Of a stretch of DNA of 55,949 nucleotides, positions 18,914 to 27,681 are shown one piece after another. The notes beneath the pieces were generated by a model. The model was not told the origin of the DNA. It ran no database searches and worked only from the letters and a program-made list of their open reading frames with translations. The position numbers and the translations under genes are program-made. Origin of the DNA: Archaeoglobus sp. JdFR-24 (GTDB taxonomy: Archaea; Halobacteriota; Archaeoglobi; Archaeoglobales; Archaeoglobaceae); NCBI GenBank assembly GCA_002011215.1, contig MTML01000025.1, forward strand, positions 1 to 55,949, given 5' to 3'. Each line of letters begins with the position of its first letter. Position 1 is the first letter of the stretch.

Positions 18914-19993
18914 TTAGCCAAAACATTTCCAGTATCTTGAATGGACTTTTATGACGTCATTTATATTGCTCTGCAGCTTTATCAGAGCAGATTCTTTTCT
19001 CCTCCACTTGAGCTGGGGAAGATAGTTGAGGGGCTCCCGGATATAAGAGATGTCCATTTCCGCCATGGCGGCAATTATCCCCAGATTTGTGTAGGGCAGG
19101 GCAGATTCGACACTGTATCCTCCTTCCAGAATTGCAACGAGCCTCCCATCACAATACTTTTCAGAAAGTTTAACAGATTCTTTCATAATTTCTGCATAAC
19201 CCCTTGCAGTTAAAGCCAGGCCGGTGATCGGGTCAGTGAAATGATTGTCCTGTCCGGCAGAAACCGCAATAAACTCAGGTTCGAATTCTTCAGCAACAGG
19301 CTTTATAACCTCGTTCAAAACCATCATATATCCCTCATCCGACGTGCCAGGAGGAAGTGGTATATTTATGGTGTATCCCTCACCCCTTCCAGTTCCAGCT
19401 TCATAGGGAAAACCCGTTCCAGGGTAAAGAGGCATTTGATGTGTTGAGATAAAAAGCACCTTCTCTTCCTCATAAAATATCTCCTGTGTTCCATCACCAT
19501 GATGTGCATCCCAATCAAGGATCATAACACGCTTTATACCATTTTTGAGCAACCATTTAACCATTATTGCCATGTTGTTGAAGTAGCAAAAACCTGCACC
19601 TGTATAGGGTTTTGCATGATGTCCTGGTGGCCTTATCATCGCAAAGCAGTTGTCAACTTCTCCATCCATTACTGCTTTAGCAGCTCTCAAGGCTCCTCCT
19701 GCCGATAGCAAAGCGATCTCGAATACGCCAACAGGTATATTGGTGTCCCAGTCGATAAATCCACCTTTTTTACTCTCTCTTCTCAGAAAATCCACATACT
19801 CACGAGTGTGAACCTCAAGAACGTCTTCAATGGAGGCTTCAAAAGGATCAAGCAGAATTATCCTCGGATCTTCGAAAATGCCCTCTTCAATGAGTTGATC
19901 CATGGTGTATGCTAACCTTTCCTTCCTCTCGGGATGGGTTGGAGACTGTTCATGCTCCAGATATTTTTCGTGATATACTATTCCCGTTACCAT
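18914..19993 (-). CDS. Histone deacetylase superfamily protein (AcuC-like deacetylase)
   Basis: The 359-residue protein carries the class I/II deacetylase active site: PPGHHAKPYTGAGFCYFNNMA (His-His dyad), DWDAHHGDGTQEIFYEE (zinc Asp and His), VSAGQDNHFTDPITG (second zinc Asp; Gln replaces the usual Phe) and LEGGYSVESA (catalytic Tyr). It starts VTGIVYHEKYLEHEQSPTHPERKERL, the family N-terminus. The catalytic set looks complete, so it should be an active zinc deacetylase. The substrate is unknown: acetyl-Alba, acetyl-polyamine or acetyl-CoA synthetase are possibilities known for relatives. It lies between the HyuA-like gene and rqcH on one strand. Confidence 0.9.
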   Translation of the reverse strand: MVTGIVYHEKYLEHEQSPTHPERKERLAYTMDQLIEEGIFEDPRIILLDPFEASIEDVLEVHTREYVDFLRRESKKGGFIDWDTNIPVGVFEIALLSAGGALRAAKAVMDGEVDNCFAMIRPPGHHAKPYTGAGFCYFNNMAIMVKWLLKNGIKRVMILDWDAHHGDGTQEIFYEEEKVLFISTHQMPLYPGTGFPYEAGTGRGEGYTINIPLPPGTSDEGYMMVLNEVIKPVAEEFEPEFIAVSAGQDNHFTDPITGLALTARGYAEIMKESVKLSEKYCDGRLVAILEGGYSVESALPYTNLGIIAAMAEMDISYIREPLNYLPQLKWRRKESALIKLQSNINDVIKVHSRYWKCFG

Positions 19994-20045
19994 ATCAAAT
20001 CAGTTCTCCTTCAAATCAACCCCTTACCATCTCCATCTCACTATT

Positions 20046-21542
20046 TCACCATTTTACATCCTGGCTTATTCCAGGTTCAATCTGAACCACAATATCTGCG
20101 ATTTTTCCTTTCTTCAATCCTCCTCTTACCACAGTATAAGAGTTGAAATAAATAACCTTAACACTTTCCTCATCTTTGTGTCCATATGTCCTTGCCACTT
20201 CAAGAACTTTGTCTTTAGCTGCCTCTATAAACTCCTCATCAGACGGCAGACTTCCCTGTTTAAACTTGCTGTCCTCTACCTCCCCATTGAACGTCGCCCT
20301 TCCGATTTCAGTATCGAATCTCGCATACATCGTGAGGCTAATTCTTGAAATCGCCACACCTACAGCATTTACCGCCTCACTATGTTCCGGAACTATTGCA
20401 CTAACTCCAGCTTTTTTTGAAATAATCGCCGAAAGAAATTTACCCAGATATCCTGTAAGAATGATCCTTTCAGCTTCAACCGACTCGATACCTTTAACAA
20501 TCACGTTTACAAAGCTTTCAAGAATCTCGTTGGAGTTTATATTTAAATTCCTTGCAAAATCAATGGATTTTCTGTGATTTCCGATCTCAAATCCTTCCAG
20601 GTTTAAAACATCTGTTAAAGTGAAGTTATCTCCACCAAAAGCAACAGGCTTTCCTTTCCTTAAAGGTAGAAGTCTTCCATTTTCAATCGCCGAATCTCCA
20701 CCAAAAGGTATTGAGAAGGAATCGACACACCTTACAAGAGTCTTCTCACCTAAAATTTCTACCTTTTCAATAATTTTTGGCTTTCCATCTTCGATCATAA
20801 CGAAATCCGTGGTTGTGCCACCAATATCAATAACGAGTGCATCTTTTTCTCTCGTCAAAAAATGAGCGCCTATAGCGACAGCCGCTGGACTTGAATTGTA
20901 AAGTTCCGATGGATTATGAAGGGCGATTTGATATGGTATTATTCCTCCATCCCCTTTATAGTAAAAGAAGTCCCCAGCAAATTCTTTTATTGTATTTGTG
21001 AGTTCGAAGACTGTTTTCTTTATTTTTGCATTCACAACTGTTGTACTGATGCGTTGAGGAAAGTTCAATCCTCCTGTATGATGTGAAAGTGCAATAACAT
21101 TTTCGTCGAAATATTCCTTTGCCAGTTGAAAAACTACATCCTCGATCCTGGCATTCCTGACAGAGAACTTGGAAGATATTGCAACATTATGGTATGATGT
21201 CTGTTCAAAAATCTTTCTCACTTCAGCAACATCAATATCCTCAACAATATCCCCTCTGTGATTCACAAAACCGCTTATGATCTTTCCCTTTTTTTCGTAA
21301 TTTAAACCCGGTCCGGGAATGATGACTGTACAGGTAGGATATTGAGATGCTTTACTTAGAAGAAGATTGAGTGGCAGAGACGTACTCACCACAACTCTGC
21401 CTTCTTTCAAATTTGTTAACTCTGAAATTTTTCTGAAAATGCCCCCAATTCCTTCCTCATTAGGAACCTTGAGTGTAAATATTTCATCCCCAATAATAGC
21501 AGCGTCCGTATTGGTTCCCCCAACATCCACACCTATAAACAT
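20046..21542 (-). CDS. Hydantoinase/oxoprolinase A-subunit-like protein (HyuA family)
   Basis: The 498-residue protein has an actin-like ATPase fold. It opens MFIGVDVGGTNTDAAIIGDE (phosphate 1), and the second nucleotide motif is ALVIDIGGTTTDFVMIEDG near residue 240, with GGDSAIENG further on. This is the HyuA/N-methylhydantoinase A family, in which ATP hydrolysis drives ring opening of hydantoins or 5-oxoproline. It is shorter than catabolic enzymes (about 650-700 residues), and no HyuB partner is nearby, so its substrate may differ. The archaeal single-subunit forms are mostly uncharacterised. It probably shares a transcript with the deacetylase gene 52 bp downstream. Confidence 0.87.
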   Translation of the reverse strand: MFIGVDVGGTNTDAAIIGDEIFTLKVPNEEGIGGIFRKISELTNLKEGRVVVSTSLPLNLLLSKASQYPTCTVIIPGPGLNYEKKGKIISGFVNHRGDIVEDIDVAEVRKIFEQTSYHNVAISSKFSVRNARIEDVVFQLAKEYFDENVIALSHHTGGLNFPQRISTTVVNAKIKKTVFELTNTIKEFAGDFFYYKGDGGIIPYQIALHNPSELYNSSPAAVAIGAHFLTREKDALVIDIGGTTTDFVMIEDGKPKIIEKVEILGEKTLVRCVDSFSIPFGGDSAIENGRLLPLRKGKPVAFGGDNFTLTDVLNLEGFEIGNHRKSIDFARNLNINSNEILESFVNVIVKGIESVEAERIILTGYLGKFLSAIISKKAGVSAIVPEHSEAVNAVGVAISRISLTMYARFDTEIGRATFNGEVEDSKFKQGSLPSDEEFIEAAKDKVLEVARTYGHKDEESVKVIYFNSYTVVRGGLKKGKIADIVVQIEPGISQDVKW

Positions 21543-21650
21543 TCAATGAATTGAGAGTAGGGGGGCATATAAAAATCTTTCAGATTCCAACAACTCTAAT
21601 TTTCGGAACATTTAAATTACAGTATATTTATCATTCCAAAAGGTGGTTAA

Positions 21651-22892
21651 ATGGCGGTTGAGTCAGAAGTTTCAACTCTTCTACTGAAACTGGCAATCAT
21701 GTTGATTTCAGCCAAACTCCTTGGAGAGTTTGTAGAGAGGAAATTCAAACAACCTGAGGTGCTTGGAGAGCTTCTGGCAGGTATGATCATAGGCCCATTC
21801 GCTTTTGGTCCTTACTTTGGATTTCACCCTGTACTTGAGGGACCTCTACCCATATCACCCGACGTTGATCTTATTGCGAATATCAGTGTAATTCTTTTAC
21901 TTTTCATTGCAGGTCTCGAGACAGATATTGAGAAATTTTTGAGATTTGGTGTTATTGCCGGATTGGTTGGTGCAATGGGCATAATACTACCATTTGTACT
22001 GGGTTTTCTTGCGATTGAGTTATTATATGACGCTCCAAACAAATTTGCTGCCGGGCTATTTACTGGAGCTGCTCTAACTGCCACATCTGTGGGGATTACT
22101 GCAAGAGTTCTCAACGACATAGGAAAACTTAACACGGCTGAGGGGTCAACGATTCTCGGAGCCGCTGTAATCGATGATGTTCTTGGGATACTCGTGCTTG
22201 CGATCGTTGTAGCAATAACTGGAGTTGGAGGAGAAGGAATGACAACCACCGAAATAGCAAGCACGATTATAATAGCAATTGTATTCTGGCTGGGCGTTGT
22301 TCTCCTTGGAGTGAAATTTGCCAATCAGATTTCAAAAGTGTTGAGTGTTTTTAAAATGCCAGGTTCTCAGCTGGCTATAGCAATAGCCTTTGGGCTTTTG
22401 ATAGCCTACCTCTCAACTCTGGTCAAACTCGCACCCATCATCGGAGCTTATGCTGCCGGACTTGCGCTTTCCGCTTCAGCACATAGAGACTTTCTTGCCG
22501 AGAGGATGATACCAATCTATGAATTCCTTGTTCCAATATTCTTCGTAGCGATGGGAATGCTCGTAGATGTAAGAAAAATCCCAGACATCGCATTCCTGGG
22601 CGTTGTGATCATTATATTTGCTATAATCGGAAAATACGTCGGCTGCTATGTTGCTGCATACTTCGGTGGCTTCAACAAAATTGGTGCCTCGAGAATAGGA
22701 ATAGGTATGGTGCCTCGAGGTGAGGTTGGACTGATAGTCGCATATTACGGTTTGAAATTCGGAGTAATAGACGATCATATCTACACAATAGCAGTAGTGA
22801 TGTCCTTTTTGACGACAATGATTACCCCACCACTCCTGAAGAAGACATTCGAAAATCCTGTCCCTGGTTGGGTTGAAAAGGTTAAAACATAA
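21651..22892 (+). CDS. Monovalent cation:proton antiporter, CPA2 family
   Basis: The 413-residue membrane protein has about 12 hydrophobic helices. N-terminal features are EFVERKFKQPEVLGELLAGMIIGP and FIAGLETDIEKF. The ion-binding Asp-Asp pair is in AAVIDDVLGILVLAIV near residue 175. The C-terminal half has AYAAGLALS and GIGMVPRGEVGLIVAYYGL, the conserved Arg/Glu segment of Kef/NapA-type antiporters. It exchanges Na+ or K+ for protons across the cytoplasmic membrane. There is no RCK domain at the C-terminus. The start ATG is 9 bp after AGGTGG. It is divergent from the HyuA-like gene. Confidence 0.92.
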   Translation: MAVESEVSTLLLKLAIMLISAKLLGEFVERKFKQPEVLGELLAGMIIGPFAFGPYFGFHPVLEGPLPISPDVDLIANISVILLLFIAGLETDIEKFLRFGVIAGLVGAMGIILPFVLGFLAIELLYDAPNKFAAGLFTGAALTATSVGITARVLNDIGKLNTAEGSTILGAAVIDDVLGILVLAIVVAITGVGGEGMTTTEIASTIIIAIVFWLGVVLLGVKFANQISKVLSVFKMPGSQLAIAIAFGLLIAYLSTLVKLAPIIGAYAAGLALSASAHRDFLAERMIPIYEFLVPIFFVAMGMLVDVRKIPDIAFLGVVIIIFAIIGKYVGCYVAAYFGGFNKIGASRIGIGMVPRGEVGLIVAYYGLKFGVIDDHIYTIAVVMSFLTTMITPPLLKKTFENPVPGWVEKVKT

Positions 22893-23142
22893 GAATAAAA
22901 GCCTATCCTGACTAAAACCAAGAGATTGCTTCCAGGGCTTTCATCTCCACCCCTTCACTTTTCCTACAACCCGTCGTCAGCCTGCAGGAGATACAAGATA
23001 TTCAAACCTGAGTGTTGCGAGAGCAAGAATCCAAGAGGGAAAAAGAACATGGTGTGTTTAATACTCAATCAGACCATTTAACCATCCATAGTGCACTGGG
23101 TTCAATTTATAAATCTGATTTAAAATAAAATTTTCAAATTTT
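22893..23142. other. Spacer with a stem-loop and possible decayed sequence
   Basis: No open gene. Just after the antiporter stop, AAAGCC at 22898-22903 can pair with GGCTTT at 22936-22941, with an inner CCTG/CAGG pair, which may be a terminator or the end of an element. From about 22920 to 23060 the base composition is less AT-rich than other spacers. The minus strand there reads in one frame as ATLRFEYLVSPAG before a stop, suggesting a decayed coding or mobile sequence. Confidence 0.3.
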
Positions 23143-23490
23143 TTAAATCTTTTTTAAATCCTCACCCCTTTCTACTGATTCCTTGATATCTTGAGAATCA
23201 TATTCGCCCTCGTATTCTTCTTCATCTCCCTCTGCATACCTCTTTTTTTCTCTCAGATATCTGAAAACATCTTTGACTATCACAATATCATTAACTGACT
23301 TTACGAGACGATAGGGAATTATTACTCCAGGGGCTTTGGAGTTAATTATTGATTTGTTGTAATCACCTACCGCAAGTCCGCTGATTAGTCTTTTTTCGAC
23401 ATCAATAACAACATCATCAACCTTGCCGATATATCTGCCCTCGTCAGTGTATACTTTCAATCCAAAAAGCGTTGAGATTTCACTGATCAT
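23143..23490 (-). CDS. PRC-barrel domain protein
   Basis: The 115-residue protein has an N-terminal PRC-barrel (about 1-80): SEISTLFGLKVYTDEGRYIGKVDDVVIDVEKRLISGLAV, then PYRLVKSVNDIVIVKD. The C-terminal tail is strongly acidic, ending EEEYEGEYDSQDIKESVERGEDLKKI. PRC-barrels mediate protein-protein or RNA contacts (RimM, CdvA, photosynthetic reaction centre H). In archaea small PRC proteins have been tied to cell division or RNA metabolism, but no role can be assigned here. ATG 23490 is preferred to the upstream TTG because GGTGA lies 5 bp before it. Confidence 0.82.
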   Translation of the reverse strand: MISEISTLFGLKVYTDEGRYIGKVDDVVIDVEKRLISGLAVGDYNKSIINSKAPGVIIPYRLVKSVNDIVIVKDVFRYLREKKRYAEGDEEEYEGEYDSQDIKESVERGEDLKKI

Positions 23491-23681
23491 AATGGTCACC
23501 AATACATCTCATCAACAACCAATATATTAATTTTTTTACCTTTATCCAAATGCCAGTTGATATTCCTGTTAATATTATCAAACCCTTTTAATACCACCAC
23601 TAATAACTACTTAAAAATAGGTCAAAAATGTGGTGTCGCAACCACTGTCAGATTTTTATACCGGAGTGAATATTTCCATTT

Positions 23682-24806
23682 ATGAAATCATCTTTCAAAA
23701 TCGGAAGGATTGCTGGAATCGAAGTGAATGTGCACATAACACTCTTCCTCGTTCTGATAATTTTCAGTTATGCTCTATATTACACACCATACCCATTTGG
23801 GTTTGCTAAACTCAATTATAGTCAGTTTTCAAGAATTTTGCTATCTGTGATCTCTGCAATATCACTTTTTGTTGCAGTTCTTTTACATGAACTTTCTCAC
23901 TCGATTGTTGGTAGGAAAAGAGGGGTTGAGGTTAAGGGAATAGTTCTCTTTATTTTTGGTGGTATATCAATGCTTGAGAATCTCCCCAAAGAACCTCGAA
24001 AAGAGATCGAAATTGCCTTCGCAGGCCCACTTCTCAGCATAATAATTGGACTTGTGTTCTATCTAGTCTCAATAACAAATATCTCCTTTATTTCAGAGTT
24101 TTCAAGGGTTTTTGCAACTTACAATTTATTCCTTGCTTTCTTCAATCTGATTCCCGCATTCCCACTGGATGGCGGGAGGATAGTGAGGGGAATCATTGCA
24201 AGCAGAATCGGCTTTGTAAGAGCAACACAAATCGCAGCAGAAATGGGTAAAATGATAGCAATATTCCTCGGAATCCTCGGACTCTTCACCAATCCATGGC
24301 TCATTCTGATAGCTTTATTTATCTATATAGGAGCAAACGAGGAGGAAAAAATGGTCATGATTGAGAGCATATTAAAAAGAGTTAAAATAGGGGAGATAAT
24401 GTCCCCCGATCCAATAACAATTTCTCCCAAAACACCCGTTAGAGATGTTCTCAACATGATGCTGAAGTTCAAGCATCTCGGATATCCGGTGATAGAGAAC
24501 GACCAGATGGTGGGCATAGTAACCCTCAAAGATATTGTAAACGCGGATCAGAATGCAGAGGTGTCAGAAGTGATGAGCAAGAATGTAATAAGCGTATCCC
24601 CATCAACCTCTGCTTTTGAAGCATTTAAAATAATAAATGAAAAGGGTATTGGAAGGTTACCTGTTGTTGAAAACGATCGTCTTGTTGGTATCGTTTCAAG
24701 GACTGATCTGATAAGAGTTCTTGAGATTCTGGGAGCGCATGGGGCAGTTCAGGAGGTAATTCAGGAGGTGCAGGAAGTTGGAAGACAAACAACCATCAGT
24801 TTATGA
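23682..24806 (+). CDS. Site-2-type intramembrane zinc metalloprotease with two CBS domains
   Basis: The 374-residue protein has six hydrophobic helices in the first 230 residues, with the zinc motif HELSH (LLHELSHSIVG, near residue 68) and the third-ligand motif FPLDGGRIVRG near residue 162. Two CBS domains follow at about 235-290 (IMSPDPITISPKTPVRDV) and 295-355 (VMSKNVISVSPSTSAFEA). This is the M50B/S2P family, in which CBS domains bind adenine nucleotides and may gate proteolysis of membrane substrates. Its last 29 bp overlap the TraB-family gene, so the two are tightly coupled. The substrate is unknown. Confidence 0.92.
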   Translation: MKSSFKIGRIAGIEVNVHITLFLVLIIFSYALYYTPYPFGFAKLNYSQFSRILLSVISAISLFVAVLLHELSHSIVGRKRGVEVKGIVLFIFGGISMLENLPKEPRKEIEIAFAGPLLSIIIGLVFYLVSITNISFISEFSRVFATYNLFLAFFNLIPAFPLDGGRIVRGIIASRIGFVRATQIAAEMGKMIAIFLGILGLFTNPWLILIALFIYIGANEEEKMVMIESILKRVKIGEIMSPDPITISPKTPVRDVLNMMLKFKHLGYPVIENDQMVGIVTLKDIVNADQNAEVSEVMSKNVISVSPSTSAFEAFKIINEKGIGRLPVVENDRLVGIVSRTDLIRVLEILGAHGAVQEVIQEVQEVGRQTTISL

Positions 24807-26010
24807 GCGTCCAAAAGATGATGTTGATGGAGAAATTATTATAATAGGCACCGCTCATGTTTCAAAAAAATCCATAAAGGAAGTAGAAGATATAATAAGA
24901 TCAGAAAAACCCCAGGCAATCGCTGTTGAACTTGATATTAAAAGATATCTTGCTTTAATTCAGGAGAGAAAACAGGATATTTCAATTATAGATGTTATAA
25001 AAAGAGGAGAGGCTCATCTACTGCTTTTTCAGCTTCTTTTATCTTATTTTCAGAAAAAAATTGGTAAAGAGTATGGAGTGAGACCCGGAGATGAGATGCT
25101 GGTAGCAATAAATCTCGCAAAGGAAATTGGAGCCGAAGTCATCCTCATCGACAGAGATATAACAATAACTTTCAAAAGATTCTGGGATTCCCTATCTCTT
25201 TTTGAGAAAATTAAACTGACTGTACATTTGATTGCTGGACTCTTTTTTGGAGAGAGTGTTGATGTTGATAAAATGCTCGAAGAGGATGTCCTGGCATCGA
25301 TGGTGAAAGAATTCGAGAAAGTTTCCCCTTCAGCAGCAAAAGTTCTTATAGATGAGAGAGATGCGTTCATGGCACTCAACCTTCTCAATGCCATGAAAAA
25401 ATACGACAAAATAGTGGCAATTGTTGGAGCCGGTCACAAGAACGGCATAATGAAATACATTTCTGGTGAGAAAAAATTACCGAACTTTGAAAATCTATTG
25501 AAGGTTAAAGAGAAAAGATTCAGCCTTTTTAAGGTGATGGCATACTTTCTGATTTTCATAATACTCTTTTTGTTTGTTAGTATTATTTCCACTTTAAACA
25601 CTCAGCTAATCATAACTGCTTTTATTTACTGGTTCCTGATTAATGGTATTCTTTCTGCTGTTGGAGCAGCTATTGCGGGTGGTCATCCTCTTTCAATACT
25701 CTCAGCATTTCTATTTGCCTGGTTGACATCACTCAATCCGGCAATAGCAGCAGGATGGATCTCCGGTATTGTTGAGGCCTGGATAAGAAAACCAACCTCC
25801 TCAGATCTCGAGGGGTTGACAGAAGCAGAAACTTTCAGGGATCTGATGAAAAACAAAATTTTCAAAATACTACTTGTTGTAGCCCTGACCAACGTTGGAA
25901 GTATGATCGGGACCTTTTTAGGGCTTTACTTCATAATCCAAATCACAGGTGTTGATATAGCATCTGAATTGAATACCAGAGTACATCAACTATTCACACT
26001 ATTTTTGTGA
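24778..26010 (+). CDS. TraB/PrgY family membrane protein
   Basis: The 410-residue protein starts at a TTG (24778), preceded by GGAGGTG at 24764-24770. The N-terminal TraB domain (about 15-240) has the strand IIIIGTAHVSKKSIKEVEDII, AIAVELDIKRYLALI, ILIDRDITITFKR and VAIVGAGHKNGIMKYI. Four or five transmembrane helices fill about 258-400. Enterococcal TraB/PrgY shuts down pheromone signalling; the fold relates to Tiki/EreA putative metalloproteases through conserved GxxH, Glu and GxxH motifs, all visible here. Archaeal function is unknown. It overlaps the S2P protease gene by 29 bp. Confidence 0.88.
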   Translation: MEDKQPSVYERPKDDVDGEIIIIGTAHVSKKSIKEVEDIIRSEKPQAIAVELDIKRYLALIQERKQDISIIDVIKRGEAHLLLFQLLLSYFQKKIGKEYGVRPGDEMLVAINLAKEIGAEVILIDRDITITFKRFWDSLSLFEKIKLTVHLIAGLFFGESVDVDKMLEEDVLASMVKEFEKVSPSAAKVLIDERDAFMALNLLNAMKKYDKIVAIVGAGHKNGIMKYISGEKKLPNFENLLKVKEKRFSLFKVMAYFLIFIILFLFVSIISTLNTQLIITAFIYWFLINGILSAVGAAIAGGHPLSILSAFLFAWLTSLNPAIAAGWISGIVEAWIRKPTSSDLEGLTEAETFRDLMKNKIFKILLVVALTNVGSMIGTFLGLYFIIQITGVDIASELNTRVHQLFTLFL

Positions 26011-26234
26011 GGGATCACGGAAATGCATGCAGATTTAATTTGAGTGAATCAAGATAAAATCTGTATAAGATCTGCAAAAAAGTGCATACTTCCTGTATAG
26101 AACTCTGGAAACCGATAGATTGTATAACCTTCCCGCTGAATTTTGCTAAGGTTCCCTCATGGTAACGTTAAAGTTCAGTAGCTGGTAGAGTATTCAAAGT
26201 ATATTGTGAGCAATTTTTGAATGTAAATAGAGTG
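26011..26234. other. Intergenic spacer between convergent genes
   Basis: The segment separates the traB-like and aIF1 stop codons. It has no open frame of useful length and no tRNA-like structure. I see nothing else in it. Confidence 0.4.
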
Positions 26235-26543
26235 TCAGGTTTTAATTCTGTCTGGGTTGAAGCCTTTCTTGACAAGCAACTCCCTGACTCTGTTTACATG
26301 ATTGCCCTGCAACTCTATGATCTTATTTTTTACAGTACCTCCACAGGCAAGTTTTGACTTCAGGTACTTTGCAAGTTCTTCTATATTTATCTCTCCCATG
26401 TCTATTCCTTCAATCAATGTAACTTCTTTGCCATACCTTCTCCTTGAGAGTTTTATCAAAATCTGCTGCTGTTCTTTTGCTACTTCCTCGCACACACAAA
26501 GGTCTTTAGGTAATCCACAAATACTGCATATTTCCGAGCTCAT
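26235..26543 (-). CDS. Translation initiation factor aIF1 (SUI1 family)
   Basis: The 102-residue protein has the archaeal N-terminal Cys cluster [15 protein letters not shown] and the SUI1 core: [42 protein letters not shown] and [10 protein letters not shown]. aIF1 binds the small subunit near the P site and helps select start codons; it matters in an archaeon mixing leaderless and Shine-Dalgarno starts, as seen here. GGAGG lies upstream of the ATG. Length is normal and all conserved basic and Gly residues are present. Confidence 0.95.
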   Translation of the reverse strand: MSSEICSICGLPKDLCVCEEVAKEQQQILIKLSRRRYGKEVTLIEGIDMGEINIEELAKYLKSKLACGGTVKNKIIELQGNHVNRVRELLVKKGFNPDRIKT

Positions 26544-26744
26544 CCTTCGCCTATACCTCCGATTTATTCCGAATATTGGCTATCTAAATTTTAAATTTTC
26601 GGTATGTTATTGACGTCAAAGGGTAGATTAACTTTTCTAAGATTTACCACTTTGTGATTTACAAAATATAAAATAATACAGGTTAGCTCCACAAGATATC
26701 ATCAATACAAATGGAATGTAAACAGCAAAACATATTCGAGAAAT

Positions 26745-27599
26745 TCACATGAAAAGGCTGCTAATCCTCAAAATTTCATTCCCATCCTTAAAAATAGCTA
26801 TGTCTCCACCGCTTTCAGACACCACAACAGCAATTGCTTCTGTTTCCTGAGATATTGCTGCACAGGCAATATGTCTTCCTCCCAGACCGGGTTTGATCTT
26901 CAGGTTTCCTACTGAGGCTTCAAGATATCTGCCTGCCGAAACAATAATTCCATCCTCATCGATTATGAATACTCCATCCAGCTGGGCGAACTCCCTGATG
27001 CTCTCCCATATAAATGGATCTTTTATATTTCTCACCTCTCTCTCATGTCCCTCAAAGGGATTCAGTATTAGCTGTCTGGATCGTCTGAGAACTTCCTTTA
27101 CATCCCCTATAACAAACCCTGTTCCAATGCTCCTCCCTTCTCTCCCCTTTGTAGCTATACTGAGAGCAACATTTAAAACAGCCCTCATGACTTCCGAATC
27201 GACTCTTTCGCTGCATTCTACTATAGCTTTGTAAATCCGGCTTTTTTTAGGATTTAATATAAGCACACTCTTGTACGAGTCGAGATCAACCACCACAATA
27301 AAATTTTCACTGAAAGGGATGTTCTTGAGATATGCAAGTGATGAGATATACTCAGAAGTGTGATGGCCGAGCATAGTTTTCTCTATAAACTCCATCCCGA
27401 GTAATTTTTCCAGATCGTATTCTTTTTCAAACGAGAAAACTATCGACTCAAGAAAGGTTGAATACTTTCTGGGAGCCACAACAACCTTTATATCTTGAAT
27501 TAACTCCTCATCAACATAACTGTTTGATACTACAAATACTCGATCTTCTCCCAACTTCTTTGCAATTTCTACAGCGCTTTTTAAGAGTAATTCAAACAT
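26745..27599 (-). CDS. dacZ: Diadenylate cyclase (DacZ-type, DisA_N domain)
   Basis: The 284-residue protein has a variable N-terminal domain and a C-terminal DisA_N domain (about 170-284): QLDGVFIIDEDGIIVSAGRYLE, then GLGGRHIACAAISQETEAIAVVVSESGGDIAIF. Family motifs are DGA and RHR; here they read DGV and RHI, keeping the key Asp, Gly, Arg and His. The enzyme would join two ATP into cyclic di-AMP, which in euryarchaea relates to osmotic balance and potassium. That fits the Trk genes in the same window, though the link is inferred. ATG 27599 was taken over the TTG just before it. It is divergent from the Brix gene. Confidence 0.87.
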   Translation of the reverse strand: MFELLLKSAVEIAKKLGEDRVFVVSNSYVDEELIQDIKVVVAPRKYSTFLESIVFSFEKEYDLEKLLGMEFIEKTMLGHHTSEYISSLAYLKNIPFSENFIVVVDLDSYKSVLILNPKKSRIYKAIVECSERVDSEVMRAVLNVALSIATKGREGRSIGTGFVIGDVKEVLRRSRQLILNPFEGHEREVRNIKDPFIWESIREFAQLDGVFIIDEDGIIVSAGRYLEASVGNLKIKPGLGGRHIACAAISQETEAIAVVVSESGGDIAIFKDGNEILRISSLFM

Positions 27600-27681
27600 C
27601 AATTATTTCATGAATACAAAGAATTTTAATTTTGCGTTCTAAAGAGTAATATTAATAACAGAATTTAAAAAATGAGAATAA

